64,000 bases of DNA from Acanthosepion esculentum (GCA_964036315.1 OZ038485.1:96441075-96505074), one strand, 5' to 3'; shown: positions 8,992 to 20,093, numbered from the stretch's first letter. Notes: generated by a model not told the origin, from the letters alone. Numbers and translations are program-made.

Positions 8992-10280
8992 TCAGGTCAT
9001 CCCATAAGTTCTGTCTGAATTTTGAATAAAGTAAACAAGTGACCAAATGTTACATTTAATTACAGATTCAATCAACAATGTATTTTCCCTGATTATCTAT
9101 GACTTCCTTCCATCTATTAACAAGCTTACTAATTCCACTACTGTAAAATTCTTTTGGCTTTGATTCGAAGAACTCACAAATGTCAGTTTTAACCTCTTCC
9201 TGTGTTACAAAAGCTCTTTCTTCCAAATGATTCTGTAAGCTACGAAACAAATGGTAGTCTGAAGGAGCAAGGTCGGGAGAATAAGGTGGATGAGTAATTT
9301 TCTCCCAACCAAGTTCTTCGATCTTTTGTGATGTGATTCTTACTGTGTGTGGTCGCGCATTGTCCTGATGAAACATCACCCGTTTTCGATTCACTAGAGG
9401 AGGTCTTTTTTCCCTCAAAGCTTGGTTCAAACGCTCTAATTGCTGACAGTATATTTGAGCATTAATAGTTGCATTAGGCGGTAAGAATTCAAAGTGGATT
9501 ATTCCTTGGCAATCCCACAAGATTGAAAGAAGAACCTTTTGCCCATGAAGTTCCCTTCTCGGCTGTGGCTGGGGTCCTTCCCCTTTACCAAGCCCCTGTC
9601 TACGACGCTTAACATTTCGATAAAAGATCAATTTTTCGTCGCCAGTCATAAGTTTATCCAAAAAAGGTGAAACAAGTTTGCGAGAATGGAGAGAAAAGTA
9701 GATGTCAACTCGGGATTTGACGTTGTTTTTAGACAATTCATGAGGCAACTATTTTCCAAGTTTAGGAAATTTTCTAAGTTGTTGAAGATGACGATGAACA
9801 GTTGTATGGTTTGAACTGAGAACCACTGCAAATTCCCTAACTGATAAAGCAGGATTTTCTTCAAGGGCTGCTTCAAGAAGCTTTTCATCAAACTCAACTG
9901 GACGTCCGGTTCGATCTTCATCTTCAAGGGTGAAATCTCCACCGCTGAATTTTGCAAACCATCTTCTGCAAGTTCTTTCATTCGCACATTCCTCTCCATA
10001 AACTGAGTGAATGTTTCTAGCCGCTTCGGCTTCTGAGTTTCCTTTCTTGAACTCATAAAGCATTATGTGCCTCAAATGATTCTTGGGTACTTCCATGTTA
10101 GCAGGGTTGTAATCAAACAAAATTTAATTTTATTGTTATCTGAAATAAAATTTGATCAGTTTAAATGCATCTAAACATAAAAATAATGTTCAGCTCCATT
10201 AGACATTATAAAATACTCTTTAAATTTCATTCATTTTAACAAAAAGTTAAAATTCGGACAGAACTTATGGGATGACCTAA
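8992..10280 (-). mobile_element. Mariner transposon, nearly intact, 1289 bp
   Basis: The element is bounded by inverted repeats of about 32 bp (left 8992-9023, right 10249-10280) that share AGGTCATCCCATAAGTT and differ at only two positions. TA target duplications sit at 8990-8991 and 10281-10282. One minus-strand transposase gene fills the interior. Size, TIR length and TA duplication are all typical of mariners. It interrupts an older SINE, so it inserted after that SINE. Few differences between the TIRs and only one nonsense codon suggest a fairly recent copy. Confidence 0.95.
9068..10120 (-). pseudogene. Mariner transposase with one premature stop
   Basis: The enzyme would cut and paste the surrounding element in the nucleus. 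The frame covers about 350 codons, the usual mariner length; the second ATG at 10096 (MEVPKNHL) is the more likely start. The N-terminal half carries the paired helix-turn-helix region (CRRWFAKF, then EDRTGRP near residue 70). The C-terminal half holds the catalytic triad: TGDEK, HQDNARPH and SPDLAPSDYHLF. The spacing between the second and third aspartates is 34 residues, the D,D34D signature. A TAG at 9749-9751 interrupts the frame between LGK and LPHEL, where family members usually have tryptophan. The frame is otherwise unbroken. DEKL also replaces the usual DEKW. The copy is therefore probably inactive by point mutation only. Confidence 0.93.
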
Positions 10281-10462
10281 TAACAATCCTGACTTGAATT
10301 GGAACTCGGCTCCGTTATCTATTTCACTACCTGCACATCCAAGCTTACAGCTTTTGGCATTCCCAAAAGGTCACCCATCTAAATACTGACCAAGCTCGAT
10401 GTTGTTTAACTTTGGTGATATAACGGGAACCGGTGTTTCAACGTGATACAGCCGTAAGCCAA
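10281..10462 (-). mobile_element. 5S-tRNA chimeric SINE copy 1, head
   Basis: The minus strand from 10459 to 10341 aligns along its length with 5S ribosomal RNA. It starts GGCTTACGGCTGTATCAC, has an internal-promoter-like AAGTTAAACAACATCGAGC and ends AAGCTGTAAGCTT. A tRNA-like unit with a B-box-like GAGTTCCAATTCAA follows at about 10340-10283. The rest of the SINE continues at 8991-8905 beyond the mariner. It is a SINE head, not a ribosomal gene, because the same chimera recurs at 12285-12520. Confidence 0.82.
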
Positions 10463-10516
10463 TTTTTCTTTCGTGAAGCTCACCAGATAGAGGTGTGAAA
10501 ATACAACGCATAGTTA

Positions 10517-10540
10517 ATGATGATGATGATGATGATGATG

Positions 10541-10598
<58 letters not shown>

Positions 10599-10610
10599 TA
10601 ATAATAATAA
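10517..10610. repeat. (GAT)n-(AAT)n microsatellite, target of an R4-type LINE
   Basis: A GAT run (10517-10541) passes into an AAT run (to about 10596). The LINE fragment that follows also ends in an AAT run, so this tract is probably the target into which the LINE inserted. Confidence 0.9.
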
Positions 10611-10654
10611 AATAAAACAATATAAATATCATAATACCATACAAATAAACCATA

Positions 10655-11530
10655 ATACCCATACTGCAGTGACAAAGATTCTCAAAAAGAAAGCAAAAGC
10701 CAAATCAATGTATCAAATGCAAAAACGATGGCAAGAAAAGCCTCTTCCTGGTCAATACTCTGCCCGTACCAAGCAAGCTGATGTAGACAAATCCCGCACC
10801 CATCAGTGGTTACGTAGTGTAGAGTTAAAAGCTGACACCGAAGGTTTTATTCTTACTGAACGGGACCAATGCTTGCTAAATAGAAATTACCGAGCACGCA
10901 TACTGAACAATTGTGTTAACCCCAGATGCAGATTTTGTGATAAATATCTCGAAGCAATTGACCATATTGTATCAGGTTGCACAGTGTTAGCACCCACTGA
11001 AAATAAAACTCAGCAAGAGTGAGTGGGTCAATATCTGTACTGGAATATCTGCAACTTTTACGGAAAGGAAATTTTATGGACTTTTACAATGCATACAGAT
11101 AGAACAATCAAAGCTAATCGCCCAGACATCGGAATCAAAGACCACAAAAAACAGAAGGTGCTTTCTTATTGACATGGTAGTTCCTACAGATTGTAATATA
11201 TCTTTGAAGAACTTCAAAAGACTATCAAACTACTAGGTTCTTGAAGTGGAAATCTAAAAAATGTGGCACATAAGGACATCAATAATTCCAGTTGTAGTTG
11301 GAGTCCTCGGATAGATTGGAAAAAGTTTCCTATAAACACATTGAAAAGATTCCTGATAACCCAAGCCTTAAAGAAATACCAAAATTGAACTCACGACTAC
11401 AGCTCACAGATTACGAAGAGTTTTATCTATGTAAAATGTGTGTGATCAAAAACGATCAGTGGAATATGTCATGAAGCCATTTTCTGACCTTTGGTCTCTG
11501 TTTGTGCATAGAACAGAAACCCAAGGAATA
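10655..11530 (+). mobile_element. R2/R4-type LINE, 3' part with zinc knuckle and endonuclease relic
   Basis: An open frame to 11022 encodes the linker after the reverse transcriptase (MQKRWQEKPLPGQYSART, THQWLRS) and a zinc-knuckle CRFCDKYLEAIDHIVSGC, which has CCHC spacing. After the stop, a further conserved stretch reads ANRPDIGIKDHK in frame. This corresponds to the restriction-like endonuclease (RPD) of R2/R4/Dong-type retrotransposons, which nick target DNA for target-primed reverse transcription. The 5' part and the RT catalytic core are absent. Several stops and frame changes follow 11022. The copy ends in (AAT)n at 11530-11586, and a second 3' end of the same family lies at 59505-59815. 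Confidence 0.8.

Positions 11531-11586
<56 letters not shown>
11530..11586. repeat. (AAT)n tail of the R4-type LINE
   Basis: A perfect AAT run directly follows the conserved LINE 3' end. R4/Dong-type elements typically end in TAA-like repeats. Confidence 0.85.
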
Positions 11587-11587
<1 letters not shown>

Positions 11588-11609
11588 GCTTAAAAAGTTC
11601 GGGAGGTGC

Positions 11610-11905
11610 GTGGCAGACTTGTCTATTACCTAGATAGATTATCAAAAGGTGTATGATATGGTACCATATTTCTTATTCCTAAAATGCATTGATACTGTTG
11701 GTGTGGCTAAGAACATTGTAACAATTATACGGAATAGCATGATTAGTTAGATGGTCGTATAATATCAAGAGGAAAACAACTTGGTGAAGTACAAATCATG
11801 CGTGAGATATTTCAGCTCGACTTCTTATCTCTATTGTTAGTTGGGATCATCGTTGACTCCGATTCACAGTAGGACGAAATCTGGCAACAAGTTTGCGAAG
11901 GATCA
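11610..11905 (+). mobile_element. R4-type LINE reverse transcriptase fragment
   Basis: The plus strand encodes DYQKVYDMVPYFLFLKCID and then VGVAKNIVTIIRNSM, matching the palm region of the reverse transcriptase around motif A. After a frame change it continues GEVQIMREIFQLDFLSLLL, where the family has the motif-B sequence with QGDSLSPLL. The glycine of that motif is lost. The fragment breaks into the (CTT)n tract at 11912. It is part of a different copy from 10655-11530, because domain order along the strand is reversed. Confidence 0.7.
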
Positions 11906-11911
11906 GAGATA

Positions 11912-12160
11912 GCTTCTTCTTCTTCTTCTTCTTCTTCTTCTTCTTCTTCTTCTTCTTCTTCTTCTTCTTCTTCTTCTTCTTCTTCTTCTTCTTCTCTCCC
12001 TCCTCCTTCTTCTTCTCCCCCCCTCCTTCTTCTTCTTTTTCTTCTCATCCTACTCCTACTCCTTCTTCCTCCTCCTCCTCCACCTTCTTCTTCGTCTTCT
12101 TCTTCTCCTCCTCCTCCTTCTCATCATCCCCCTCCTCCTCCTCCTTCTTCTTCTTCTTCT
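11912..12160 (+). repeat. (CTT)n microsatellite and pyrimidine-rich flank
   Basis: A perfect CTT run of about 83 bp is followed by about 165 bp of CTT/CTC-rich DNA. It interrupts LINE sequence. Confidence 0.95.
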
Positions 12161-12284
12161 ATGACCGTCATATGTCGGGCGTAGGAATGGGCCCTTACTC
12201 TACCATGCTGGTCCAATGGGTGTTGGCAAGGTGAGGTGAATGTAACACGCTTTGGAAATCATTCTTCTTTTCGATTCATGATCC

Positions 12285-12520
12285 CTCAAGGGTATTTGCG
12301 CGTAAGTGAATGCAAAGAACCCGACTGGAATTGGAATTCTACTCTCCAATTTTCATTCCGTGCCGTCACCCATTACACCACTCGCACATCGCACAACCAA
12401 GCTTACAGCGCCTGATATCACCACACGCCATCCATCTAGATACTGGCCAGGCTTGACGTTGCTTATCTCCGATGATCTGACGAGAACTGGTATTTCAATG
12501 TGATACGGCTGTAAGTTAGA
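12285..12520 (-). mobile_element. 5S-tRNA chimeric SINE copy 2
   Basis: Read on the minus strand, 12515-12399 is a 117-nt match to 5S rRNA (usual length about 120). It starts CTTACAGCCGTATCACATTG, has AGATAAGCAACGTCAAGCC in the internal promoter, and ends GCGCTGTAAGCTT. After a linker of about 18 nt, a tRNA-like A-box (TGGTGTAATGGGTGACGG) and a weak B-box follow. The SINE body TTCACTTACGCGCAAATACC comes next. Two pol III promoter types in one head mark a composite SINE. Copies 1 and 3 share the design. Confidence 0.85.
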
Positions 12521-12544
12521 AGAAGGGTTAAGCTCCACCTAGTG

Positions 12545-13600
12545 ATGGATGATATTAAGTTATATGCTACCAATAATTTCCAGTTGAACTCATTGATAAA
12601 CGCCGTCAGCATATGCTCGCATCATATCAGGTTGTCATTAGTTCCTTATAATATTCAGGTGCTGGAAAAGAAGAAGGGAACAAAGGTGGACAGCACAGCG
12701 AGAGAACCTATGAAGAAAGTAGATAGCGATTGCTATAAGTATCTGAAAGTTCTACAGCTAGAGAGGACTCTCAGTGTCAAGATGAAATCCATTGGCGAAA
12801 TACAAATCAAGCGTGAGATGTTTCATGTCGGCTTGCTATCTTCACTGGGATTTGTGATCATCATTGCTTCTGTTGACTCTGATTCATGATATTAAGACGT
12901 ATGCTGCCAATAATGACCATTTGGAGGCCTTGCTAAACACCGTCAGCATATATGCTCCCATGATATCAGGAGAGTAATTTGGTCTTGATAAGAGTGAGGT
13001 GCTGGATATTAAGAAGGGAACCACGGTGGATAGTAAGAGAAAAAAAACTATAAAGGGAGTAGATAGCGATGGTTATAAGTAGATGGGAGTTCTACTGCTG
13101 GACAAGACTCATAGTGCAAGATGAAATCACTTGGTGAGATACAAAACAAGCGTGAGATGTTTCATGTCGGCTTGCTATCTTCACTAGAATTTGTGATCAT
13201 CATTGCTTCTGTTGACTCTAATTCATGATATTAAGTCGTATGCTACCAATAATGACCAGTTTGAGGCCTTGCTAAACACCGTCAGCATATGCTCCCATGA
13301 TATCAGGATGTCATTTGCTCTTGATAAGAGTGAGATTCTGGAAATGAAGGAGGGAACAACGGTGGATACTAAAGGGAAATAATCTATAAAGGGATTAGAT
13401 AGAGATGCTTATGAGTACCTGAATGTTCTACAGCGTGAAATATTTCACCTCGATTCGCTATCTCCGCTGTGATGTGTGATTCTCATGGTGCCGTTGACTC
13501 TGATTCACATTAGGATGAAATCTGGCTATAAGTTTACAAAGGTTCACAAACACACAACAATCACCAGTTATTTATGAATGATCTTAAGACTTATAGTAAC
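12545..13600 (+). mobile_element. R4-type LINE reverse transcriptase core repeated in tandem
   Basis: A unit of about 337 bp occurs three times (starting near 12548, 12885 and 13222), with a partial fourth copy near 13575. Each unit begins with DDIKLYA (TYA or KTYA variants), the YxDD-type motif C of the reverse transcriptase. It runs through the thumb-side YKYLKVLQ and ends with the motif-B segment IQIKREMF. Because motif B normally precedes motif C, the array arose by duplicating a B-C-thumb segment head to tail. All copies have stops or frame changes, and no enzyme is expected. Confidence 0.78.
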
Positions 13601-13629
13601 AATAATGACCAGTTGAACTTCTTGATAAA

Positions 13630-13880
13630 CAGCATGATGATGTGCCGATAACTATTCTTACATTTGATGGTTAGTTCTTTCTTCTCGCGTTCCTTTACTA
13701 CAATGGCTAATAGTTTGCTTTCTGTGTCAGCCGTCAGTGCAGTGTCGCCTGCGTATTTTATAGTGTTAAGATTGCGTCCACAGATAATAAATCCTGGTAG
13801 AGTCTCCAGCTCCATCAAGATAGCCTGACTATAAAGGTTGAATAAATCTGGCGAGAAGAGGCAACATTGTCTTACATACC
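13630..13880 (-). mobile_element. RTE-like LINE reverse transcriptase fragment
   Basis: The minus strand encodes VRQCCLFSPDLFNLYSQAIL, then LPGFIICGRNLNTIKYAGDT and a lysine-rich continuation. The intact copy at 55915-57010 shows that AGDT stands where the catalytic YADD should be, so one catalytic aspartate is lost. A run of isoleucine codons from an (AAT)-type microsatellite lies immediately upstream. It is a dead fragment. Confidence 0.8.
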
Positions 13881-14059
13881 TTTCTATTATACTGCCAGTT
13901 ATAAGAATTGAAAACTGAATAATAATAACAATAATAATAACAATAATAATAATAATAAACAAAATGATTGACGTCACTCTTTCAATATTTTTCAACAGTT
14001 AAGAGAAGGGTGCAATTTAAGAAGAGAAAAAGAGAAGAAAAAAAAAGGGTTTGACAGTG

Positions 14060-14165
14060 TCCATTATATAGCCTGGCTATAAAGGTTGAATAAATCTGGC
14101 GAGAAGATGCAAACTTGTCTTGCGTACCTTTCTATTATACTACCAGTTATAATTTATTTGATTTT
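14060..14165 (-). mobile_element. Second RTE-like LINE piece
   Basis: This repeats the segment encoding the SPDLFNLYSQAI region of the fragment at 13630-13880, again on the minus strand. The two pieces are about 200 bp apart, which suggests a local duplication. Confidence 0.7.
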
Positions 14166-14569
14166 TAATAAGAAAAGGTTGCGAAAGTTTTTCGATTCAC
14201 CCATCTTGCTAAAATCAGATCAATTGACGACACACAATTTTTAAAAATCCCTTCTTAGAGAGGCCGATAACTTTTCAGCATTACCTCATATGGACGATTT
14301 TACCCCTGCTCTTTTAGGGTATTTGATTTTTCATCCGAAATATTGCCATTTTTAAAAAGATAAAATGAGAATTTTAGTAAAAATAAATGCCTAATTTATT
14401 AAATGCAAATCAAAGCACCATCATTTTCCGTAACAAATTATTCGACAAACACTTAACACTTTTTAAAAAATTTCATCTTCTGTTTGATCAAGCAAGGATA
14501 AATAATGGCTGAAAATTTAAAAATAAATTTAACTTTTTAAAAAATTGATTAACACGGTCTACCGTTTCT
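14166..14569. other. AT-rich DNA without a gene
   Basis: No repeat unit, open frame or transposon end is recognisable here. Confidence 0.5.
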
Positions 14570-15358
14570 AAAATACGGTATAATTAATACCAGATTTTAA
14601 TTTTAAATTTTAGGATTAATACAGACTTGACATTTTTTGTATGAAAAATACAAGATTTACATTTTAATTTTTATGATATATACCGGATTTTAATATATCT
14701 TTATGATTGATGATGTATTTCTATATAAATTTTTTATGATTAATTCTAGATTTTATTTCAATTTTTATGATTAATACCAGATTGTTGTTTTATTTCTTAT
14801 GATCAATACTGATTTTAATTTTAATTTTATTTTATTTTCAATGATTAATACCGAACTTTAAGTTTACATTTTATTCTTAATAGCGGACTAATATTTAGAA
14901 TCGGATTGTTGTTTTATTTCTCATGACAAATACTGATTTTTATTTCAATTTTAATAATTAGAAACAGATTTTTATTTTTATGATTAATACAAGATTTTTA
15001 TTTAGTTTTTCCTATGACCAATACTGATTTTAATTTTATGATTAATAATAGGTTATAAGTCTATTTTAAACAATTAATTCAATTTTTTTAGCGTGGATTT
15101 CCTAATTAAAACTCTGTTTTTATCTTATGATTAATACCGGGATTTATTTCATTTTTTATCATCAATGCTGGATTTTATTTCGTTTTTATGATTAATCTCC
15201 GATGCTTATTATAATTTTTACGATTAATTCCGTATTTTTATCTTATGTTTCATGATACAATAACTACTTTTTATATTACGATTTATGACCTGGACATGAT
15301 TATTATTTTACACTTTATAACCAATATAAGGTTCGAATTTTACGTTTTATGCCCAATA
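14570..15358 (-). repeat. Decayed, inverted flank of the 96-bp satellite
   Basis: Short strings such as TTTATGATTAATACCGGATT recur irregularly. Their reverse complement corresponds to the satellite core AAAATC-GTGTATTGGTCATAAA at 15359-19300. Similarity increases towards 15240-15358. The orientation switches at about 15358, where an ATTTTACGTTTTATGCC string meets its own inverse. Confidence 0.65.
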
Positions 15359-18300
15359 AATAAAAAGCAGTTATTGGATCATGAAACGTAAAATTAAAAT
15401 CATGTATCGATCATAAAGTATAAAATAAAATCATGTTTTGGTCATAAAACGTAAAATAAAAAGCAGTTATTGGATATAAAACGTAAATTAAAAATCGTGA
15501 ATTGGTCATAAACTGTAATATAAAAATCATATCTTGTTCATAAAACGTAAAATGAAAAGCAGTGATTAAACATAAAACGTAAAATAAAAATCGTGTATTG
15601 GTCATGGACTGTAATATAAAAAAACATATCTTGGTCATAAAACGTAAAATGAAAAGCAGGTATTAAACATAAAACGTAAAATAAAAATCGTGTATTGGTT
15701 ATAAACTGTAAAATAAAAATCATGTCTTGGTCATCAAACGTAAAATGAAAAGCAGTGATTAAACCAAACGTAAAATAAAATCGTGTATTGGTCATAAACT
15801 GTAATATAAAAATCATATGTTGGTCATAAAACGTAAAATGAAAAGCAGTTATTAAAAATAAAACGTAAAATAAAAATCGTGTATTGGTCATAAACTGTAA
15901 AATAAAAATCATGTCTTGGTCATAAAACGTAAAATCAAACAACAGATATTGGACATAAAACGTGAAATAAAAATCGTGTGTTGGTCATAAACTGTAATAT
16001 AAAAATCATATCTTGGTCATAAAACGTAAAATGAAAAGCAGTTATTAAACATAAAATAAAAATCGTGTATTGGTCATGAACTGTTATATAAAAATCATAT
16101 CTTGGTCATAAAACGTAAAATGTAAAGCAGTTATTAAACATAAAACGTAAAATAAAAATCGTGTATTCGTCATAAACTGTAATATAAAAATCGTGTCTTG
16201 GTCATAAAACGTAAAATGAAAAGCAGTGATTAAACATAAAACGTAAAATAAAAATCGTGTATTGGTCATAAACTGTAATATAAAAATCATATGTTGGTCA
16301 TAAAACGTAAAATAAAAAAAACAGTTATTGGACATAAAACTTAAAATAAAATTCGTGTATTGGTCATAAACTGTAAAATAAAAATCATACCTTGGTCATA
16401 AAACGTAAAATGAAAAGCAGTGATTAAACATAAAACGTAAAATAAAAATCGTGTATTGGTCATAAACGGTAAAATAAAAATTATGTCTTGGACATAAAAG
16501 GTAAAATAAAACAACAGATATTGAACATAAAACGTGAAATAAAAATCGTGTGATGGTCATAAACTGTAATATAAAAATCGTATCTTGGTCATAAATCGTA
16601 AAATAAAAAGCAGTTATTAAACATAAAACGTAAAATAAAAATCGTGTATTGGTCATGGACTGTTATATAAAAATCATATGTTGGTCATAAAACGTAAAAT
16701 GAAAAGCAGTTATTGGACATAAAACATAAAATAAAAATCGTGTATTGGTCATAAACTGTAATATAAAAATCATGTCTTGATCATAAAACTTAAAATTAAA
16801 AAAAACAGTTATGGGACTTAAAACGTAAAATAAAAATCGTGTATTGGTCATGGACTGTAATATAAAAATCATATCTTGGTCATAAAACGTAAAATAAAAA
16901 ACAGTTATTGGACATAAAAGGTAAAAATAGAATCGTGTATTGGTCATAAACTGTTATATAAAAATCATATCTTGGTCATAAAACGTAAAATGTAAAGCAG
17001 TTATTAAACATAAAACGTAAGATAAAAATCGTGTATTGGTCATAAACTGTAAAATAAAAATCATGTCTTCGTCATAAAACGTAAAATAAAAAAACAGTTA
17101 TTAAACATAAAACGTAAATTAGAAATCGTGTATTGGTCATAAACTGTTATATAAAATTCATGTCTTGGTCATAAAACGTAAAATAAAAAGCTGTTATTGG
17201 ACATAAAACGTAAAATAAAATCGTGTATTGGTCATAAACTGTAATATAAAAATCATATGTTGGTCATAAAACGTAAAATGAAAAGCAGTTATTAAAAATA
17301 AAACGTAAAATAAAAATCGTGTATTGGTCATAAACTGTAAAATAAAAATCATGTCTTGGTCATAAAACGTAAAATCAAACAACAGATATTGGACATAAAA
17401 CGTGAAATAAAAATCGTGTGTTGGTCATAAACTGTAATATAAAAATCATATCTTGGTCATAAAACGTAAAATGAAAAGCAGTTATTAAACATAAAATAAA
17501 AATCGTGTATTGGTCATGAACTGTTATATAAAAATCATATGTTGGTCATAAAACGTAAAATGTAAAGCAGTTATTAAACATAAAACGTAAAATAAAAAGC
17601 TGTTATTGGACATAAAACGTAAAATAAAATCGTGTATTGGTCATAAACTGTAATATAAAAATCATATGTTGGTCATAAAACGTAAAATGAAAAGCAGTTA
17701 TTAAAAATAAAACGTAAAATAAAAATCGTGTATTGGTCATAAACTGTAAAATAAAAATCATGTCTTGGTCATAAAACGTAAAATCAAACAACAGATATTG
17801 GACATAAAACGTGAAATAAAAATCGTGTGTTGGTCATAAACTGTAATATAAAAATCATATCTTGGTCATAAAACGTAAAATGAAAAGCAGTTATTAAACA
17901 TAAAATAAAAATCGTGTATTGGTCATGAACTGTTATATAAAAATCATATCTTGGTCATAAAACGTAAAATGTAAAGCAGTTATTAAACATAAAACGTAAA
18001 ATAAAAAGCTGTTATTGGACATAAAACGTAAAATAAAATCGTGTATTGGTCATAAACTGTAATATAAAAATCATATGTTGGTCATAAAACGTAAAATGAA
18101 AAGCAGTTATTAAAAATAAAACGTAAAATAAAAATCGTGTATTGGTCATAAACTGTAAAATAAAAATCATGTCTTGGTTATAAAACGTAAAATCAAACAA
18201 CAGATATTGGACATAAAACGTGAAATAAAAATCGTGTGTTGGTCATAAACTGTAATATAAAAATTATATCTTGGTCATAAAACGTAAAATGAAAAGCAGT

Positions 18301-19300
18301 TATTAAACATAAAATAAAAATCGTGTATTGGTCATGAACTGTTATATAAAAATCATATGTTGGTCATAAAACGTAAAATGTAAAGCAGTTATTAAACATA
18401 AAACGTAAAATAAAAATCGTGTATTCGTCATAAACAGTAATATAAAAATCGTGTCTTGGTCATAAAACGTAAAATGAAAAGCAGTGATTAAACATAAAAC
18501 GTAAAATAAAAATCGTGTATTGGTCATAAACTGTAATATAAAAATCATATGTTGGTCATAAAACGTAAAATAAAAAAAACAGTTATTGGACATAAAACTT
18601 AAAATAAAATTCGTGTGTTGGTCATAAAGTGTAATATAAAAATCGTATCTTGGTCATAAATCGTAAAATGAAAAGCAGTTATTAAACATAAAACGTAAAA
18701 TAAAAATCGTGTATTGGTCATGGACTGTTATATAAAAATCATATGTTGGTCATAAAACGTAAAATGAAAAGCAGTTATTGGACATAAAACATAAAATAAA
18801 AATCGTGTATTGGTCATAAACTGTAATATAAAAATCATGTCTTGATCATAAAACTTAAAATTAAAAAAAACAGTTATGGGACTTAAAACGTAAAATAAAA
18901 ATCGTGTATTGGTCATGGACTGTAATATAAAAATCATATCTTGGTCATAAAACGTAAAATAAAAAACAGTTATTGGACATAAAACGTAAAAATAGAATCG
19001 TGTATTGGTCATAAACTGTTATATAAAAATCATATCTTGGTCATAAAACGTAAAATGTAAAGCAGTTATTAAACATAAAACGTAAGATAAAAATCGTGTA
19101 TTGGTCATAAACTGTAAAATAAAAATCATGTCTTCGTCATAAAACGTAAAATAAAAAAACAGTTATTAAACATAAAACGTAAATTAGAAATCGTGTATTG
19201 GTCATAAACTGTTATATAAAATTCATGTCTTGGTCATAAAACGTAAAATAAAAAGCTGTTATTGGACATAAAACGTAAAATAAAAATCGAGTATTGGTCA
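15359..19300 (+). repeat. AT-rich satellite array, 32/96-bp units with 409-bp higher-order repeats
   Basis: The array consists of subunits of about 32 bp (TTGGTCATAAAACGTAAAAT, TTAAACATAAAACGTAAAAT and TTGGTCATAAACTGTAATAT types) grouped into 96-bp trimers, about 40 in all. Three nearly identical 409-bp blocks start at about 17194, 17603 and 18012. Larger duplications are also visible: 16084-16335 recurs 2,258 bp on and 16663-16947 recurs 2,065 bp on. Because 96 is divisible by three, the minus strand shows 32-residue periodic frames (DQDMIFILQFMTNTRFLFY); none has gene features. Confidence 0.93.
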
Positions 19301-19410
19301 TAAATTTACTATTTTTTTTATGACGAAAAGCGGATTTGTATTTTTTGTGATTAATAATGAAATTATATTTTATTGTCTATGATTAATGCTCGATTTTACG
19401 GTGGTTTAGT
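19301..19410 (-). repeat. Decayed inverted right flank of the satellite
   Basis: Strings TTGTGATTAATAATGAAATT and CTATGATTAATGCTCGATTT are in the opposite orientation to the array, mirroring the left flank. Confidence 0.5.
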
Positions 19411-20047
19411 ATGAACAACTTAAATGTTCTCATCCTGACCTATTTCTAAAAATCTACCCTAATGACCAATCAGTAGAATTTTTTTTTTATTGAAGTATGG
19501 TTTGGTCGGCCCGCTCGTAATCTATTCGTGTGTTGATATTTATAGCATAACTAATAAAGGTATCATAGATATTGAAGAAACAATAATTTCGATGAAAACT
19601 GCGGAGCCCAGAGACGAGAGAAAGAAAGATTGTTGCAAACAGTAAACGAAAAGAAATCGAAAGATGTTCGTGTTGACCTTAAATGCCTGCAAGCATATAT
19701 TTTCATTTCCGGCCTTTCATTGGCGGCGAACTCAGATCCAAGCCACGTGGTTTACAACAAAAAACCAACATCCGATGCCGCAGAAGCATAACTTTGTCTG
19801 CTGTCTGTAAAACAAAGAGCCGTGAAAGCAAGAAAGGAGGAAAGATGGAGAGCAATCAACAAAGCGATATTAAGGAACACGTGCCAGAAGACTCAGTGGT
19901 GCGTTCGGGAAATGGAGAAAACTAATGCATATCTCTCATTTCTTATGATCTCTCGCTTTCTCTCTCTAATCATCTCTCTTTCCTTTATATCAGAAGCAAA
20001 AACATGGTGAAAGGATTCAAGACGACTCTTTAATAATCAGCACTAGA

Positions 20048-20049
<2 letters not shown>
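19411..20049. other. No gene recognised
   Basis: The stretch is mixed-composition DNA. An 80-codon frame at 19683-19925 has basic residues but no recognisable domain or start context, so I do not call it. Confidence 0.4.

Positions 20050-20093
<44 letters not shown>
20050..20093. repeat. (TA)n microsatellite
   Basis: About 44 bp of perfect TA repeat mark the left side of palindromic element B. Confidence 0.95.

Noticed and set aside
12399..12515. A functional 5S ribosomal RNA gene
   Set aside because: The 5S-like part is diverged, directly joined to a tRNA-like unit and SINE body, and the same fusion recurs, so it is a SINE head.
15411..19012. Minus-strand frames of 62-134 codons with repeated FMTNTRFLFY
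   Set aside because: They are a reading of the 96-bp satellite, whose length is a multiple of three. There is no start context, no domain and no flanking gene structure.
15359..19300. Possible CRISPR-like array of regular repeats
   Set aside because: There are no unique spacers; the whole unit is repeated. The DNA is eukaryotic in character.
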